This document shows positions 1 to 11,325 of a stretch of 64,000 nucleotides of DNA, piece by piece. Source of the DNA: Rhynchopus euleeides (taxonomy: Eukaryota; Euglenozoa; Diplonemea; Diplonemida; Diplonemidae); contig OY723255.1 in the NCBI GenBank assembly GCA_963210315.1, positions 1,178,001-1,242,000 on the forward strand, in the 5' to 3' direction. Numbering within the stretch: position 1 is the first letter of the stretch; each line of letters opens with the position of its first letter. The notes below the pieces were generated by a model. That model was not told the DNA's origin. It did no database searches and worked only from the letters and a program-made list of their open reading frames with translations. The translations under genes and the position numbers were made by a program.

Positions 1-344
1 ATAGCGGAACTTCTGCGGTTGCAGTTTGGTGGTTGAGGCCGGTGGTGATATCACTTTGGTGACTGTGCTTCCTTCCCCCTGAGCTCGATCAGATCCAGGT
101 CGACCTGGTGCTGCGTGGCTCCTGGTGTGCCATCTCTTGCATGCCACGGATGCCCACCAAGTCGAACCCGAAACATGACGACCCTTTCGAGATGTCATGG
201 CCGCAAGCCCGCAAACCCGATCGCATTCGCAAGGTGGTTCGTCTCTTAGAGATCAGTGCTCGGGCCCAGCCTTCCGCGAGGGTGCTGGAACCGACATGCC
301 GCAGCCCCGTACGCGCAAGGACTTGGCTCCAAGACCAGGCACAT

Positions 345-402
345 GCCACAGGGGGGTGTGGGGGGCGGAGCCCCCCAGCCGCCGGAGGCCACGGTAGCGA
401 AC
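345..402 (-). repeat. GC-hairpin dispersed repeat, copy 1
   Basis: One of nine copies of a short repeat with core GGGGGGCGGAGCCCCCC (self-complementary) followed by CCGCCGGAGGCCACGG and GTAGCGAAC. Minus orientation is assigned relative to the copies that read ACCGTGGCCTCCGGCGG. On the reverse strand the similarity continues past the hairpin to a CCAAGTCCTTG-type word that is also seen near the copies at 54.6 and 56.8 kb, so the family is longer than the hairpin alone. Confidence 0.8.
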
Positions 403-503
403 GTCTGTTGGCCTGGCTCCATAGTCGCATACGCTCAAGTACAACACAACTGACAGATAGCACATGTCGCATGGGGGGACGATAAATTGTCGCGCAAAGA
501 CAC

Positions 504-561
504 GCCACAGGGGGGTCTGGGGGGCGGAGCCCCCCAGCCGCCGGAGGCCACGGTAGTGAAC
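504..561 (-). repeat. GC-hairpin dispersed repeat, copy 2
   Basis: Same core and orientation as the copy 160 bases upstream, ending in GGTAGTGAACATCTGTTGG. Two copies this close suggest a local duplication or repeated insertion. Confidence 0.8.
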
Positions 562-628
562 ATCTGTTGGTTTGAGCTCGAGAGCAAGCCTCTCACACCA
601 CCGCCCTCCGACCCCCCTCTCCACCCCC

Positions 629-910
629 CAGGTGCAACATTTGTTTGCACCCGGAAAATGTGTTCTTTTGACTGTTTGAGCACATCCAAGACCGGGAACA
701 TAGAAGAATTCTGCTGAAAACCCAAAGGAAAATGGTGCAAAAAAGTAGTGACCACCACCCCCATCCCCACCTCCGGGTGCAAAAATTTTTTTGGCCACGG
801 AAAATGTGTTCTTTTGAATGTTTGAGCACATCCAAGACCGGGAACATAAAAATTTTCTGCCAATACCAAGTAGGGTCACAATAAAATCCAAAGGAAAAAA
901 GTGCAAAAAA
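629..910 (+). repeat. Direct duplication, two units of about 145 bp
   Basis: Both units contain GGAAAATGTGTTCTTTTGA, then TGTTTGAGCACATCCAAGAC and CCGGGAACATA, followed by an A-rich stretch with CCAAAGGAAAA. The second unit is diverged at several positions. Stop-limited frames through it are short and judged non-coding. Confidence 0.65.
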
Positions 911-1152
911 AATAGTGCAAAAAAATATTTTTTCCCCAAATTCCTATTTTCATTCCGTGAAATAGATACACGCCTGCACCATTCCCCCGTTTTTTTTTTT
1001 GGGGCAGGCAGGGGTATCCCGAACTTGGGTGCCCGATTCCTTGGGGGCGCAACTTTTCTTTCGAACTTTCGCCCCTCTACTAATTTTCGAGGTTTCCTGA
1101 GGCGAAACCTAGAGAAAAGCTACCCTTCCTCATGCCCTTCCGCTCGCAAGGG

Positions 1153-1214
1153 ATGTTGACTACCGTGGCCTCCGGCGGCTGGGGGGCTCCGCCCCCCAGA
1201 CCCCCCTGTGGCAT
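1153..1214 (+). repeat. GC-hairpin dispersed repeat, copy 3
   Basis: Plus-orientation copy reading CTACCGTGGCCTCCGGCGGC then the self-complementary GGGGGGCTCCGCCCCCC and AGACCCCCCTGTGGCATGTC. Confidence 0.8.
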
Positions 1215-1258
1215 GTCCTTGTGCGACATCGTATCGTCACATCGAGTGGAGGAATAGA

Positions 1259-1316
1259 TGTTCGCTACCGTGGCCTCCGGCGGCTGGGGGGCTCTGCCCC
1301 CCAGACCCCCCTGTGA
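1259..1316 (+). repeat. GC-hairpin dispersed repeat, copy 4
   Basis: Plus-orientation copy about 105 bases downstream of copy 3, with one change in the hairpin (CTCTGCC instead of CTCCGCC). Confidence 0.8.
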
Positions 1317-1568
1317 CAGGTGGCTCTTGCACAGTTGCACCTCTTTGCGACTGTGCATCTCGAGGGCGGGTCTTGTGGAGGGTCTGGTATCCAGAGCCCC
1401 TTCCCCTTTTGCTCTCGCCAAGGGATCTACAAGGCTGATATCGCAGCCAAAGCCTCGTCGTGGCGACATGCTAGCATGTCCGACGTGCCGGGAGGGCGCC
1501 TCGCCGCAGTGCTGAAAAAGGGCCCACCTTTTCCGTTCTAATTTTTTTCATTTGGATATTATTCCCTG

Positions 1569-1677
1569 GGGGGCCCTCGCTACCAAGTGTGACTGAGTGA
1601 GAAAAAGTGAGAAGTCAGCCATGTTTGGCTGAAAACTGACGACTCGTGACTCACAGTGACTCGTAGCGAGGGCCCCC
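1569..1677 (-). mobile_element. 109-bp palindromic MITE, family A
   Basis: A 109-bp element with inverted ends GGGGGCCCTCGCTAC and a near-palindromic interior with AGCCATGTTTGGCT at its centre. It is flanked on both sides by CTG, a 3-bp target duplication. There is no coding capacity, so it would need a transposase in trans. Six subtype A and three subtype B copies occur in the window. Confidence 0.85.
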
Positions 1678-1679
1678 CT

Positions 1680-3018
1680 GGTTTGACTTTTTCTTCTTTT
1701 TTTTTGACAGGTCGCGTTTGTAATGCCATAGTGCACCACTGCGTGTGGTGGCAATCGGGGCAGCGAACGAATATTTCGCTCACCCACACGACACTGACGT
1801 AAGTGACATGACATGATGGAAATACATTGGGGCAGGTAAGAACTGCTTGACTAGTACATGATGTGCATGTCAGAAAGCTTGCATGCAATTCATCGCAGAA
1901 GTCATCATGTCACACCCCTTACTTCAGCGCCGCGCTCTCTTTCCTTTCTCAGAAGCATCCCCAACCCCACCCTTTGACAAGCGAATCTCTGACTTCTGAG
2001 GTGCCAGATTCCCGTGCCTTTTCGCGTGTGGTTTCACATGACAAGCTGTAGGGTGCGTGATGTGGGGGAGGGGTGGCTGGGGGCTGACGACATCTCACTG
2101 ACTCAGCACGGGGAGGCTCAATACAACAATCCGTAAAACATCATCATGTGTCCCGGCTGGATCGTGAAGTGACAGCAAAACGAGACAGCAAACCAATTCC
2201 TGCCGAAAGTTGTTTTGTTGGAACACAGACCCCCCACTCTTTGTGTACACCACTCCCCGGTCTGATGAAGTGGTGTGAGTGGGGCCGCAAGATCCATCCC
2301 AGGGGACAGAAAGTTCCCCCAGTTGGCTATGTCGAACTCACAAAAAAATGAAGATATGATCGATTCGTTGGTTTGCAGCAGCCTGGATGGAACGCGGCTG
2401 AAGAGAGGGAGGGGGGGGTGAGAGGTAAGAAATTCTGTTTGTTTCGTTTTTTTGAAAAAAAAAGGGGGGAGAGCGCTCCAATTCAAAAAGAGTTAACGAG
2501 AAGAGAGGGGGGGGGGGTATTGAAATCGAAGTGGAAGGGAGCACAAGGATGATCTCCATTCACTCGCTATGCAGGTTGTGTCTGAGATCGGCTGAAGGGG
2601 GGAGCGGGTTGTGTGCCAATGCAAACAAACGCAAGCTTCTTGTTCTCTACCCGAAAATTGGTGGTAGGGGGGGAAGGGCAGCGGCACCCTTTCCCCTTCT
2701 TCGCTCTAGCATGCAGAAGGGGTGACGGGTGGCCCTAACAGGGTAGGGCACACACACTCCCCTTTTACCCTGCTCAGGCAGGGGCAGATGCTACCTGTTA
2801 TACCCGCAATACCCACCCATCCCGCCCCCACTCGGAGGGGGGTTCGCGGGGCAGAGGGGAAGCGGGTGGGGGACGAACTGCCAACCCATCCCACACCCCT
2901 CTCGCTCTTAGAGTCTCAAGATTGCTTCAAGGTGCTGGGAGACATTATTTTTTTTGCTTTGCTTTCACTCTCTACAAAATATAGCTGGAGTCGTGCAGGA
3001 TCATTCGTGAAGAAATAC
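1680..3018. other. No gene seen; low-complexity DNA
   Basis: Apart from purine-rich runs (G-runs near 2410 and 2510) and pyrimidine-rich stretches, I see no ORF with recognisable composition, no RNA gene and no repeat shared with the rest of the window. Confidence 0.5.
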
Positions 3019-3031
3019 GAAAAGGTAAACG

Positions 3032-3055
3032 CACGGATGACGTACGAATCGTAAT
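3032..3055 (+). repeat. Left TIR of the 3.0-kb transposon
   Basis: This is a 24-bp exact inverted match to 5974-5997. The outer flank is TAAACG (3026-3031). Confidence 0.75.
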
Positions 3056-3121
3056 ATCGTATCATATCGTAAATACGATATGTATCGTATTTTTTAAGGC
3101 GATATCGCAATATATCGCAAT

Positions 3122-3230
3122 GGGGGCCCTCGCTACGAGTCACTGTGAGTCACGAGTCGTCATTTGTCAGCCAAACATGGCTGATTTCTCACTTTTTCTC
3201 ACTCAGTCACACTTGGTAGCGAGGGCCCCC
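3122..3230 (+). mobile_element. 109-bp MITE, family A, nested in subterminal repeats
   Basis: It has the same TIRs and centre as the 1569-1677 copy but lies in the opposite orientation. AAT flanks both sides as the 3-bp duplication. The surrounding DNA is the ATATCG-rich subterminal region of the 3.0-kb transposon, so this insertion came later. Confidence 0.85.
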
Positions 3231-3373
3231 AATATATCGTATTTATATCGTGTTTAGTCAGCCTTGATATCGTATGCGATATGCCCATATCGCACTATTA
3301 CTACAGGCTTCTGAGGGAGGCAATGGGATGGCTAGGTGGCCACATGAGACAACACCACAAGGATGGGACACGG

Positions 3374-4520
3374 CTAAGTGGTGTTACGCCCCAAGACGTC
3401 CCGCCACCTCTCTTCCGACGCCTCCAGCACTTCATCAGTAATCACCTCCTGGGCAACTGCTTCCGGGTCCATCACCTCCATGAGTTCAAAGAACTCTCTT
3501 GAGGAAAACGTGTCCCACAGCTCTTTGAGAAGTTGTTGTTCCTCGTTGGTGACGTGTTGGATGCTCTTCCATACTTCCCCCACGACAAAGCAGGACTTCT
3601 GATCGCTGGGGGGGTTGCTCATCCAGAGGAAGAACTGTAGGAGGCTCTGTGCATCGTCTGGGTCTCCGAGAGCATGTCCCCCCACCCATCCCCTCCGATC
3701 AAATGTAACTCTCGGACACTTTGCGGTTTGTAGGCGCGCTCAAGCTCTTCGTGCAAGAAGCTTGCAAGCAGGTCGGTCCGGGGTGCCACATGCTCAACGA
3801 CGTGAAACAGCGCTGACCACCTCGTTTCTGAGGTGGTGCGCGGCGCCTGTGAGAAGAAGGTCACGAACTGGATGGCGAGGGGGAAGCGCTTCGTGTAGAA
3901 GTCTTTGCAACATTTGTTGGCGTGATGCCCCAAACACCACACCGACAGACGCCCTGTGAGCTTGATGAGGCGCTGGTTTGTCGCGCATCTGTCCATGTTG
4001 ACAGACGCGATCGTAAACGAGTAGTCGCATTCGAGCCGCTGCAGCACATCTTCAAGCATCACTGCGTCAGGGCTCACCCCAGCCTGAACACCTCAACGCA
4101 CACCAGCAGCGGTTGTTGCCCAACATATGCAGTCACAGCGAGGTACGAGGTGTGGATCGATGCTGCTGTAGTTCCGTCGATGCCAATAGGCACGGTGCGA
4201 CCTTTGAGAGCATCTTTCAGCGCCTTCAGAAGTGCATCCGTGTGGCTGCTGTGTTTCTGCAAGAGGGCGCGTCCGCTGGGCATGTTCGGGTACAGGTGTT
4301 TCCGAATCGCCAACACCACAAGCTCCGCCTGGCTGGCCGTGGTATTGCCGATGCAAAGTGAATACGACAGGTCACTCACGAATTCCGGTGCTGGATTGGC
4401 TCCGTGCGCCTTCTGCTGCCTCCCTTGCCTGTCGCCGTTCTTGTCTTCACCGCCCGACTGCTTCTTCTTCTGGTGCTCGACCGCACGGGCGGGTGATGGC
4501 GAGCTTTGATCCGGAAAAAG
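3374..4520 (-). pseudogene. Decayed hAT-like (DUF659-type) transposase
   Basis: Three minus-strand frames join into one protein if two 1-base frameshifts are allowed. One is in the G-run near 4076-4080, where FRLG runs into VSPDAV. The other is in the C-run near 3680-3685. The first block (about 4520-4074) has a Lys/Gln-rich linker, then PIGIDGTTAASIHTSYLAVT. The second has SVNMDRCATNQRLIKL and VWCLGHHANKCCKDFY, then SETRWSALF. This order (catalytic-Asp-like segment, Asp/Asn segment, Cys/His helix, TRW) resembles DUF659/hAT transposases. The final block (3685-3374) ends in helical DPEAVAQEVITDEVLEASEERW. The N-terminal BED-type finger is not clearly visible. It lies inside the TIRs at 3032 and 5997. 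I infer the family from motif order, without an alignment. Confidence 0.5.
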
Positions 4521-4789
4521 GGGTGCTAAAAAAATTGCTGGCGCGCTTCGCGCGCGAGCGCCTCATGCAATGCACGCGTATATCCGCAACAACATTCGTT
4601 CTGATCGATACGCTTTGCAATGTGCGGTGTGAGTGGACAACGAGGAAGTCGTACAGACTTCGTTGTGCAGGGATGGTAGTCTGCACGTACTCCGTCTTCA
4701 CTCACGACCATGTCGCACTCCTGGTGTTGTGCCGTTTCCCACTTGCCATGGTACACCAAATGGTACATGCACACTCGACAGGTGCACAG

Positions 4790-4848
4790 CACAGGGGTTT
4801 AGGGGGCGGAGCCCCCCAGCCGCCGGAGGCCACGGTAGCGAACATCTG
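4790..4848 (-). repeat. GC-hairpin dispersed repeat, copy 5
   Basis: Minus-orientation copy with intact hairpin core, ending GGTAGCGAACATCTGG. It sits inside the 3.0-kb transposon upstream of the decayed transposase. Confidence 0.8.
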
Positions 4849-4984
4849 GCCTTCTCCTTCGCGTTCTGGGACTCTTTGGATCAATTGCGGTTCGTAGTGG
4901 GGCACGAACCCAGGAACGCTCGTTGTTGGGAAGTTGTGCAGGTCGATGAGTGGAAAACTGTCTGAAACCTGTGAAAAATTCCAC

Positions 4985-5522
4985 CCCTGGGGCTGTCGGG
5001 CCCTGTGAAACTTGAAAAGATCGCAAAAATTCACAGGGCATTCACAAAAAATCACAAAAAAACGTATTGCAATTTGGGTTAGCGTGCTGGCATCGCAGCC
5101 TGGCCCCGAAGGACCATACCGTGAGGAGCCGGGCCCGCTATCCTACTCTTGCTCTACGTGACACCACACGGTTTCGCTCTCCTCCTCGTTGCGCTGTAAA
5201 GGAGGGGGGACACACACACACTGGAAGTCGGAGATTGCGCCTGCTGATACTGAGGCGCAATCTTCGCGACGACGCGTTGAAAAGAGCGCGGAATAGCCGC
5301 CGAACGAAAGAACAAAAAAACGTTTGCTATGTTGGATTAGCGGATCCGCATCGTACAGAACGTCTACGAAAGACGACGCACGAGAACTGATACGCTATAC
5401 AAAAAAACACAAATAAACGCAAACATTCTCCGCAATTTCTTGTGATTTTTTGCGACTTTTTGTGTTGGTCTTGTGATTTCTTGCGACTTTCTCAAGTTTC
5501 GCAGGGCCTGACAGCCCCAACC
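4985..5522. mobile_element. Foldback-like element, about 540 bp
   Basis: The left end reads CTGGGGCTGTCGGGCCCTGT then GAAACTTGAAAAGATCGC. The right end, reversed, reads TTGGGGCTGTCAGGCCCTGC then GAAACTTGAGAAAGTCGC. The inverted arms are imperfect, about 75-115 bp, with A-rich CACAAAAAATCGCAAA-type interiors. No coding frame is apparent in the middle. Target duplication was not resolved. Confidence 0.5.
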
Positions 5523-5973
5523 CCCAAAAAAATGCCGAAACTCGCCGTCGGGTTTTCGGGGGAAAAAATACAAATGGAGACTTTCGCCCCCAAACTCGCC
5601 ATCGGGAGAACACTGGGGTTTGCGGGTTTGCAGAGACGCGACATCCTTGACGGCGTACACGTCTTTGGCATCGCCTTGCAGCTTATCATGACGTGGTTTC
5701 GCTGTCACGTAGCTCACTCGCGCCCCTGCTTTCTGCTTCGCCAGCTGCTCTTTGAGAGCCTTTGGCTTCGGAGTGGGTGACTCATCTGGGGTGGTGGTGG
5801 TAGTCTCGCCGCCCCTCGTTGGTGTGCTGGGTGCCTTTTTCCCCGGTGCCCACCCCGTGTGGCCATGCATCATCCTAAACGATTCGTAATATCGCATAAT
5901 ATCGTATTTTATATCGTAATCGTATACGATATAATGCGATATAAAATACGATATGCACGATTCGTATTTCACC

Positions 5974-5997
5974 ATTACGATTCGTACGTCATCCGTG
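5974..5997 (-). repeat. Right TIR of the 3.0-kb transposon
   Basis: Exact inverted partner of 3032-3055. The outer flank is TAAACG (5998-6003), matching the left flank. Confidence 0.75.
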
Positions 5998-6503
5998 TAA
6001 ACGAGAAAAAAAAATCGTTGATCGCACGGCACACACAGAAAATTTTGCCTGCGGAAGTGTTGGTGTGTGATTGGCAGGAGCATAAGATTGTGTGTGACGG
6101 CAAGCACCATAATTTTATATATGCAGGGAGTGACACACAACACTCTCCTCCCCCTTCCGATGGACAATCGGTGTGCACAGTAAGTTCATGCGTGCCTTTC
6201 TGGAAGCGCCGTATTCACTTCTGCGCCTCTCCAGATGGAGCAAAATGGAGGTCTGGCGGTTTGATGTTCAAAACTGCTCAAAAATCCGGAAGTTCATACC
6301 TTCAACGACACGTCGATCGTCGGGGAGGGGTCGACTAGTCTAGGAATGCAGTCTGAGACCCGACGACCGTGTCGGGCACTTGATTTTGGGCCTGGGTGCG
6401 AGGGGGCGGGTACACGTGACAAATTGTGACTATTTCTGACTATGGGCAAGTCACTCGCACTGAACTGACAGAAACACACTGAAAGAGAGAGAGGATTGTA
6501 TTG

Positions 6504-6611
6504 GGGGGTCTTCGCTACGGGGTGGTCGCCAGCGCATTTTAGTGAATTTCCAGTTGGATTGTCTGAAAACTGACGAAGATCGGCGAATAGCAACCAGCAG
6601 AAGACCCCCAT
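6504..6611 (-). mobile_element. 108-bp MITE, family C
   Basis: The inverted ends are GGGGGTCTTCGCT. Reversed, the interior aligns with the two copies at 52.9 and 53.2 kb (CTTCGTCAGTTTTCAG near the centre). ATT flanks both sides. The copy is diverged from the satellite-borne copies, so it is an older insertion. Confidence 0.75.
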
Positions 6612-8070
6612 TGAGAATAGAAACAGTTCGCTTGTTTTGGTTTTTTCTTCGCAGGGAAAAAAATGGATCATGTGGCGGCGTTTCAGCAGCCCCCTCCCCC
6701 CACCCCCTCTCACGAACTGAGAGCGCCAGAGGCACCACCGTTCGTGCAAACAAAGAAACTGGCCCTAAAGAGGGGCGAAACCTTCGCTACGGGGAGCAGA
6801 TGAGGACGCTTTTTTTTTGATGCATTTTCCTCCCATATTATAGGAGTCCAATCAAAAAAAATACCCGGTAACTCCCACCCGCCAAAAGCATAAGCTGCTA
6901 ACGCGCCGCATTATCTCTCTTTAAGGAATTCTCTCACCCGCCCTCCCCCTCCCCCCCCCCCCCTACCAGTTCTCTGTTTCGCTATTTAGAGTCGAGCGCA
7001 CAGCACAGCACGCTTTCTGGGCGAGCTGTCAGTTTGTCTGCAAGACAGAGACACACGTTGGCACCCCGTGATATTGGGTGAGGGCGGGAAGGGCGGTGAA
7101 GTGAGGTGGGGGTGGGATGAGGGGAAGGGGAAGGGAGTGTGGTTTAGGAGGGGGGGGGGTGGTGGGGGTGGGGGAAGAGGTGTGCCTTCGCTATAGCGAT
7201 ACATATAGGGGGGGGGGGGGGGGAGGTGGGGCCTTCGCCGGGTCGGATTCCTCTTGACAGATTGAGGTGTGAATGTCGTACACCTTTCGCTTATTATAGA
7301 CACCCTGTCCAGCAACTGTGGGAGAACAGTTCCGGACTACTTTTTGTTGAACGCACACTTGCTGTCTCAAGGCTGTGTTGAGGCCCTGTGAAGTGGCATG
7401 AAGGTGCTAATCCAAAAGCTTCAGGCGTACGATTTTCCTTCGTTACTTCGCGACTTCGCTACGCTTCGTCGCTCGTAACTAGTTTAAAAAAAACATATCG
7501 GCGCGCCCTGCACGCCAGGGAAGGTGGGTGGAGACAGGGTGGGGCGGAGTGGGACAGTGAGGTCTGTTTGTGCGCACCTCTGCGCTGTATGCGTGTCACT
7601 GCGTGCGCTGCCAACAGTCTTTTTTTTCCCGTGACCTGGGAGACAGGCAAAATAAGGGGGGAAGGACGGTGCTGACGATGCAGCGCCCCCCCCCCCCCCC
7701 CCCCCGACACCTCCTCCTTGCAGTGCGAGTTATGTTACGTTCTATTGCAGCCACTCCGCCATGGTGCGGTGCACAGAGGAAACTATCTCCCTTGGGATGG
7801 AGGTGGGCAGATTGCCAAGTGACAACAACAGCGCGGAGCAGAGGTGGCAACAGCGTGAGGGGGCCGTGGCCGTGGCATCGAGAAGGGCCAGGCTACAGAA
7901 ACAACCACCTTTCCTACGATGCGGGGAGCAAACAATGCCTGTGTGGGAGAGTCTCAGAGATGGATGAGGCACGTCTCACCCGAGCGGGTGATTTGCGCGC
8001 CCAACCAAATGAAATGATATGCCTCTTGGTTTCCTGATGGGAGAAACGTCAAAAAAAGAGGGGGGGGGGG
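6612..8070. other. No gene seen; homopolymer-rich DNA
   Basis: Contains long C- and G-runs (about 6946-6963, 7150-7160, 7208-7223, 7685-7705) and GGGGAAG-type purine tracts. MITE-like fragments (CCTTCGCTAC) appear near 6782 and 7183. No convincing coding frame was found. Confidence 0.45.
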
Positions 8071-9221
8071 TAGGGGGGGTCAAATGGGGGTGACAAACAC
8101 GATTTTTCAAAAAACCGGCGCAGAGGCCCCAAAGCCCCCGTAAACCCTCCAAACCCCCCCAGATCGGTCCGGAAACCCATCGAACCCCACTTTTCCACCA
8201 TTCCGGGCACCTCAGGTGCCCGAATTGGGGTACCTAAATTTTGTGCCACCGTTTGGTACCGTACAGTGCCACTGTGTGGGAGGTTGGAAAAGAAAATGCC
8301 CCAACACACCACATCTGAGGGTTGCAATGCATGTTGCTTGCCAACCACGTCATCCGGTGGGTGTCAGGCGCTATGTAGGTGGCATTAGCCAGGTCTTCGA
8401 TGTGTTCTGGCTTGTATATATACCTCCCTGCCTGCGGCACAGGCACTGCCTTTGTCCCCCACACCAGCCACAGAGAGCGTATTGTACTCGGTCCACGGTT
8501 GCTGATTCATTGTGATGCGTTGTATCCTCGAGTGAACGTCACACACTAGTGGCACCACCACCCGCCATCCGAGAGCTGTATTGACTTTGCGCGCTTCCGT
8601 TGTATTCACCTCGCCACGCATATTGCACCGTTCAGTACCAGTGCTCTTGGGCCAGGCAAAGTAGACCGCAGCAACTACCAATTCTGGCACAATGGGTACC
8701 ACGACAGCGCACTTCGTGTGTTCCCGGAATGTACAGCTCGTGTTGCAACAGTCGTTGTCAACACATCCCGGTTGTGGAGCACTGCTGCACAGGAATCACA
8801 CGACCATCTGGACTGTTCCGTACCTACAGGCAGCCTCCCGGTGCATGGTGGCAGGGAGGTATATATACAAGCCAGAACACATCGAAGACCTGGCTAATGC
8901 CACCTACATAGCGCCTGACACCCACCGGATGACGTGGTTGGCAAGCAACATGCATTGCAACCCTCAGATGTGGTGTGTTGGGGCATTTTCTTTTCCAACC
9001 TCCCACACAGTGGCACTGTACGGTACCAAACGGTGGCACAAAATTTAGGTACCCCAATTCGGGCACCTGAGGTGCCCGGAATGGTGGAAAAGTGGGGTTC
9101 GATGGGTTTCCGGACCGATCTGGGGGGGTTTGGAGGGTTTACGGGGGCTTTGGGGCCTCTGCGCCGGTTTTTTGAAAAATCGTGTTTGTCCACGTAAAAG
9201 GGTGGCATTTGACCCCCCCTA
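8071..9221 (+). mobile_element. 1.15-kb foldback element, copy 1
   Basis: Inverted arms of about 360 bp (8071-8432 and 8850-9221) flank a unique middle of about 417 bp. Ends read TAGGGGGGGTCAAAT and its complement, so TA may be the target duplication. The left arm lacks a short CCACCCTTTTACGTG segment that the right arm has next to its end. The middle is inverted relative to the copy at 57.4 kb. A minus-strand frame (8702-8385, ATG start, about 105 codons, with WPKSTGTERCNMRGEVN) is open in both copies. I do not recognise a family. Confidence 0.8.
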
Positions 9222-9254
9222 GGGGGGGGGGGGTTGCCAGGATTATTCTGCCTT

Positions 9255-9363
9255 GGGGGTCCTCGCTACGAGTCACTGTGAGTCACGAGTCGTCAGTTTT
9301 CAGCCAAACATGGCTGACTTCTCACTTTTTCTCACTCAGTCACACTTGGTAGCGAGGGCCCCC
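9255..9363 (+). mobile_element. 109-bp MITE, family A
   Basis: TIRs GGGGGTCCTCGCTAC (one change) and GTAGCGAGGGCCCCC. CTT flanks both sides. It is separated from the next MITE by a TTTTG repeat of about 23 bp. Confidence 0.85.
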
Positions 9364-9386
9364 CTTGTTTTGTTTTGTTTTGTCTT

Positions 9387-9495
9387 GGGGGCCCTCGCTA
9401 CCAGTCACTGCTCGTCACAGCTCGTCAGCCAGTGAGGGGAAGTGGGCCGTGGCTCACTTTTTCTCACTCAGTCACACTTGGTAGCGAAGGCCCCC
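9387..9495 (+). mobile_element. 109-bp MITE, family A subtype B
   Basis: It has the same TIR but a different centre (CACAGCTCGTCAGCCAGTGA and GTGGGCCGTGGCTCAC). CTT flanks both sides. Subtype B copies also lie at 18856 and 60174. Confidence 0.85.
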
Positions 9496-10199
9496 CTTGT
9501 CTTGTTTTGTTTTGTGCAATCTTCTGGTCCCCTGACACGTTGGGGGGCGAGAGTGAATGGAAAAGCAAGTCTCCCAGCACCTTCTTGCAATGTTCGTCCT
9601 TTTTGTAGTCACTACACCAGATATGTTGTACAAGGCACAATGGGGGTGCACACGTTAGGGGGGGGGGGGGCTGTGAAGCGTCGGTGAACAAAACACTGCC
9701 CCTCCTCCACCCCCCCCCCCACTGCAACCTCTTCCTTTTACTGGGGGGGGGGGGGCAAATACAAGGGTATACTCTTCTATTCACCGTGCCAGCTTACGTA
9801 ATTCAGGGTTCTCAAAAATTGTTTTTTAGCTGAAAAGTTGTCTACCATGCAAATACAAGAGTATATACTCTTGTATTTGCATACTAGAAATGTGGCCTCC
9901 GGGTGGGCCCTCATGGGGCAGCGGCGCGGAATAGACAATACGAGCGTCCTCTTGGCCTTTCCCACCCCCGAGGCGACTCCCACCCGACCGTGACGACTCC
10001 AGACAGGAGGCCCACTGGCCTGGGGGAGGTCATTGGAAGCACAAAATATGATGAAAACCCCACAAAAGTTCTCCAAAAGTCTAGTATGCAAATACAAGAG
10101 TATAGGAGGATGTATAACGAACTGTAAATTCTGTAAAATTTTGTAAAAAATGGGGGAATTTTTTGGAAAAATGGCCAAAAAAAGAGTGTGGGGAGTTGG

Positions 10200-11325
10200 G
10201 TCCAGTTTAGCAAAGTCCGTGTATTTGGACGCGGCCCCTCAGATAAGGAAGCCGCGTCTCAGGTGCGATATGGGGTGTTGGAGAATTTCAGGGTTCGGCC
10301 CGAAATTCCCGTTCGAACCGCTATCCCAGGTCCGACTCAAAACTGTGCTGGGCTCTCGGAGACGGGAGCCCGAAAGCGGGAAGACCAAGCCAATTGTTTT
10401 TCCGTGCGAGGATCACTCCTCGACACTGTGTGGAAGCCCTGCAGGGCACATCCATGAGACGCATCACAACAGAAGGGACAGAAGAACATGAGGCCACGAG
10501 GAAGCTGGCCGTGTATCGCAAAGTTTTCGACAACGTAGCATGCCCGAGAGGAACGTTCCTCCCGTTCCCATTCAGGGTACGGTACACCTGAGGACAGCAA
10601 AAGACGGTCACCTTGCAGGCGGGGCAACGCCTGCATGAACGCAGATAAAATTGCAGCATACGTTCCCTGCATCAGGAGCCGGTTGTCAAGCCTCCCGTGT
10701 TGCAGTTGTAGGGCTCCGAATAACACCCAGTTTCATCGGACCGTAACGAGGATCTTGGCATCGACGAGCCACAGACTGTGACACTTTACAGTCGGAATCG
10801 CGTCCGACACCTGGTAGGCATTGCCATGCCGATGGAAGGCCCCCCCAGCCCATGGGGGGCCCGGGGTCTCAGACGGCGGGAGGCACTCCAGAGTGGCGTG
10901 TGGCCTCCGACCTGCGCGGACTGCGCTACAACACCGCAACCGAGGGCACCTGCAACTACATTTGGATGCGGGACACGGCATCTTCTGACATGCTCGGCGG
11001 GGAGAGGGGGTCTCTCTGTACCTCCTAGGGAAAGCGGACAGAACGAGGTAGGCACTCGGAGATGGAGCCGAGAGGGGCGGACGGGGGTTTTTTCAGGCAG
11101 CGCCGCAACAGCGAGAAGAACACGTGCAACCCCAGAACATGAGGCGCCGTGACGGAGCAACAGGAGAAAACCATAAAAACAGGGCGTCCGGACGACAGAC
11201 AGGCACGGGACTGGAAACGCAAACAAACAGACAGCCGAAAAGAAGTCGAAGTGAAACGGTTGTACAAAGGGCTCGGCTTTACCGACGTCCTTCGTACAGA
11301 GTGAAACGACGACGCCGCCGAAGGG
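10200..11325. other. Unassigned interior of the 5.4-kb element
   Basis: GC-rich DNA with overlapping short frames. A minus-strand frame pair around 10726-10340 (RRCPACKVTVFCC on one side, HGRLDNRLLMQGTYAAILSAF on the other) could be a decayed coding region with a frame change, but I recognise no domain. The stretch AAAAAAGAGTGTGGGGAGTT at 10178-10197, with GGGTCCAGTTTAGCAAAGT next to it, recurs at 54046. Confidence 0.35.

Larger units (their letters stand above)
3032..5997 (-). mobile_element. About 3.0-kb DNA transposon with TIRs and 6-bp TSD
   Basis: The ends are exact inverted repeats of 24 bp beginning CACGGATGACGTACGAATCG (3032-3055 and 5974-5997). TAAACG lies immediately outside both ends, a 6-bp target duplication. 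Inside each end lie dense ATATCG/CGATAT subterminal repeats (about 3050-3290 and 5880-5960), as expected for transposase-binding DNA. The interior carries decayed minus-strand transposase frames. The element has itself been hit by a family A MITE (3122-3230), a GC-hairpin repeat (4790-4848) and a foldback element (about 4985-5522). The transposase points to an hAT-like lineage, although classical hAT elements make 8-bp duplications. Confidence 0.7.

Noticed and set aside
5974-6003. An 8-bp hAT-type target duplication at the 3.0-kb element
   Set aside because: Only six bases (TAAACG) match next to the TIRs. Extending to eight gives mismatches on both sides.
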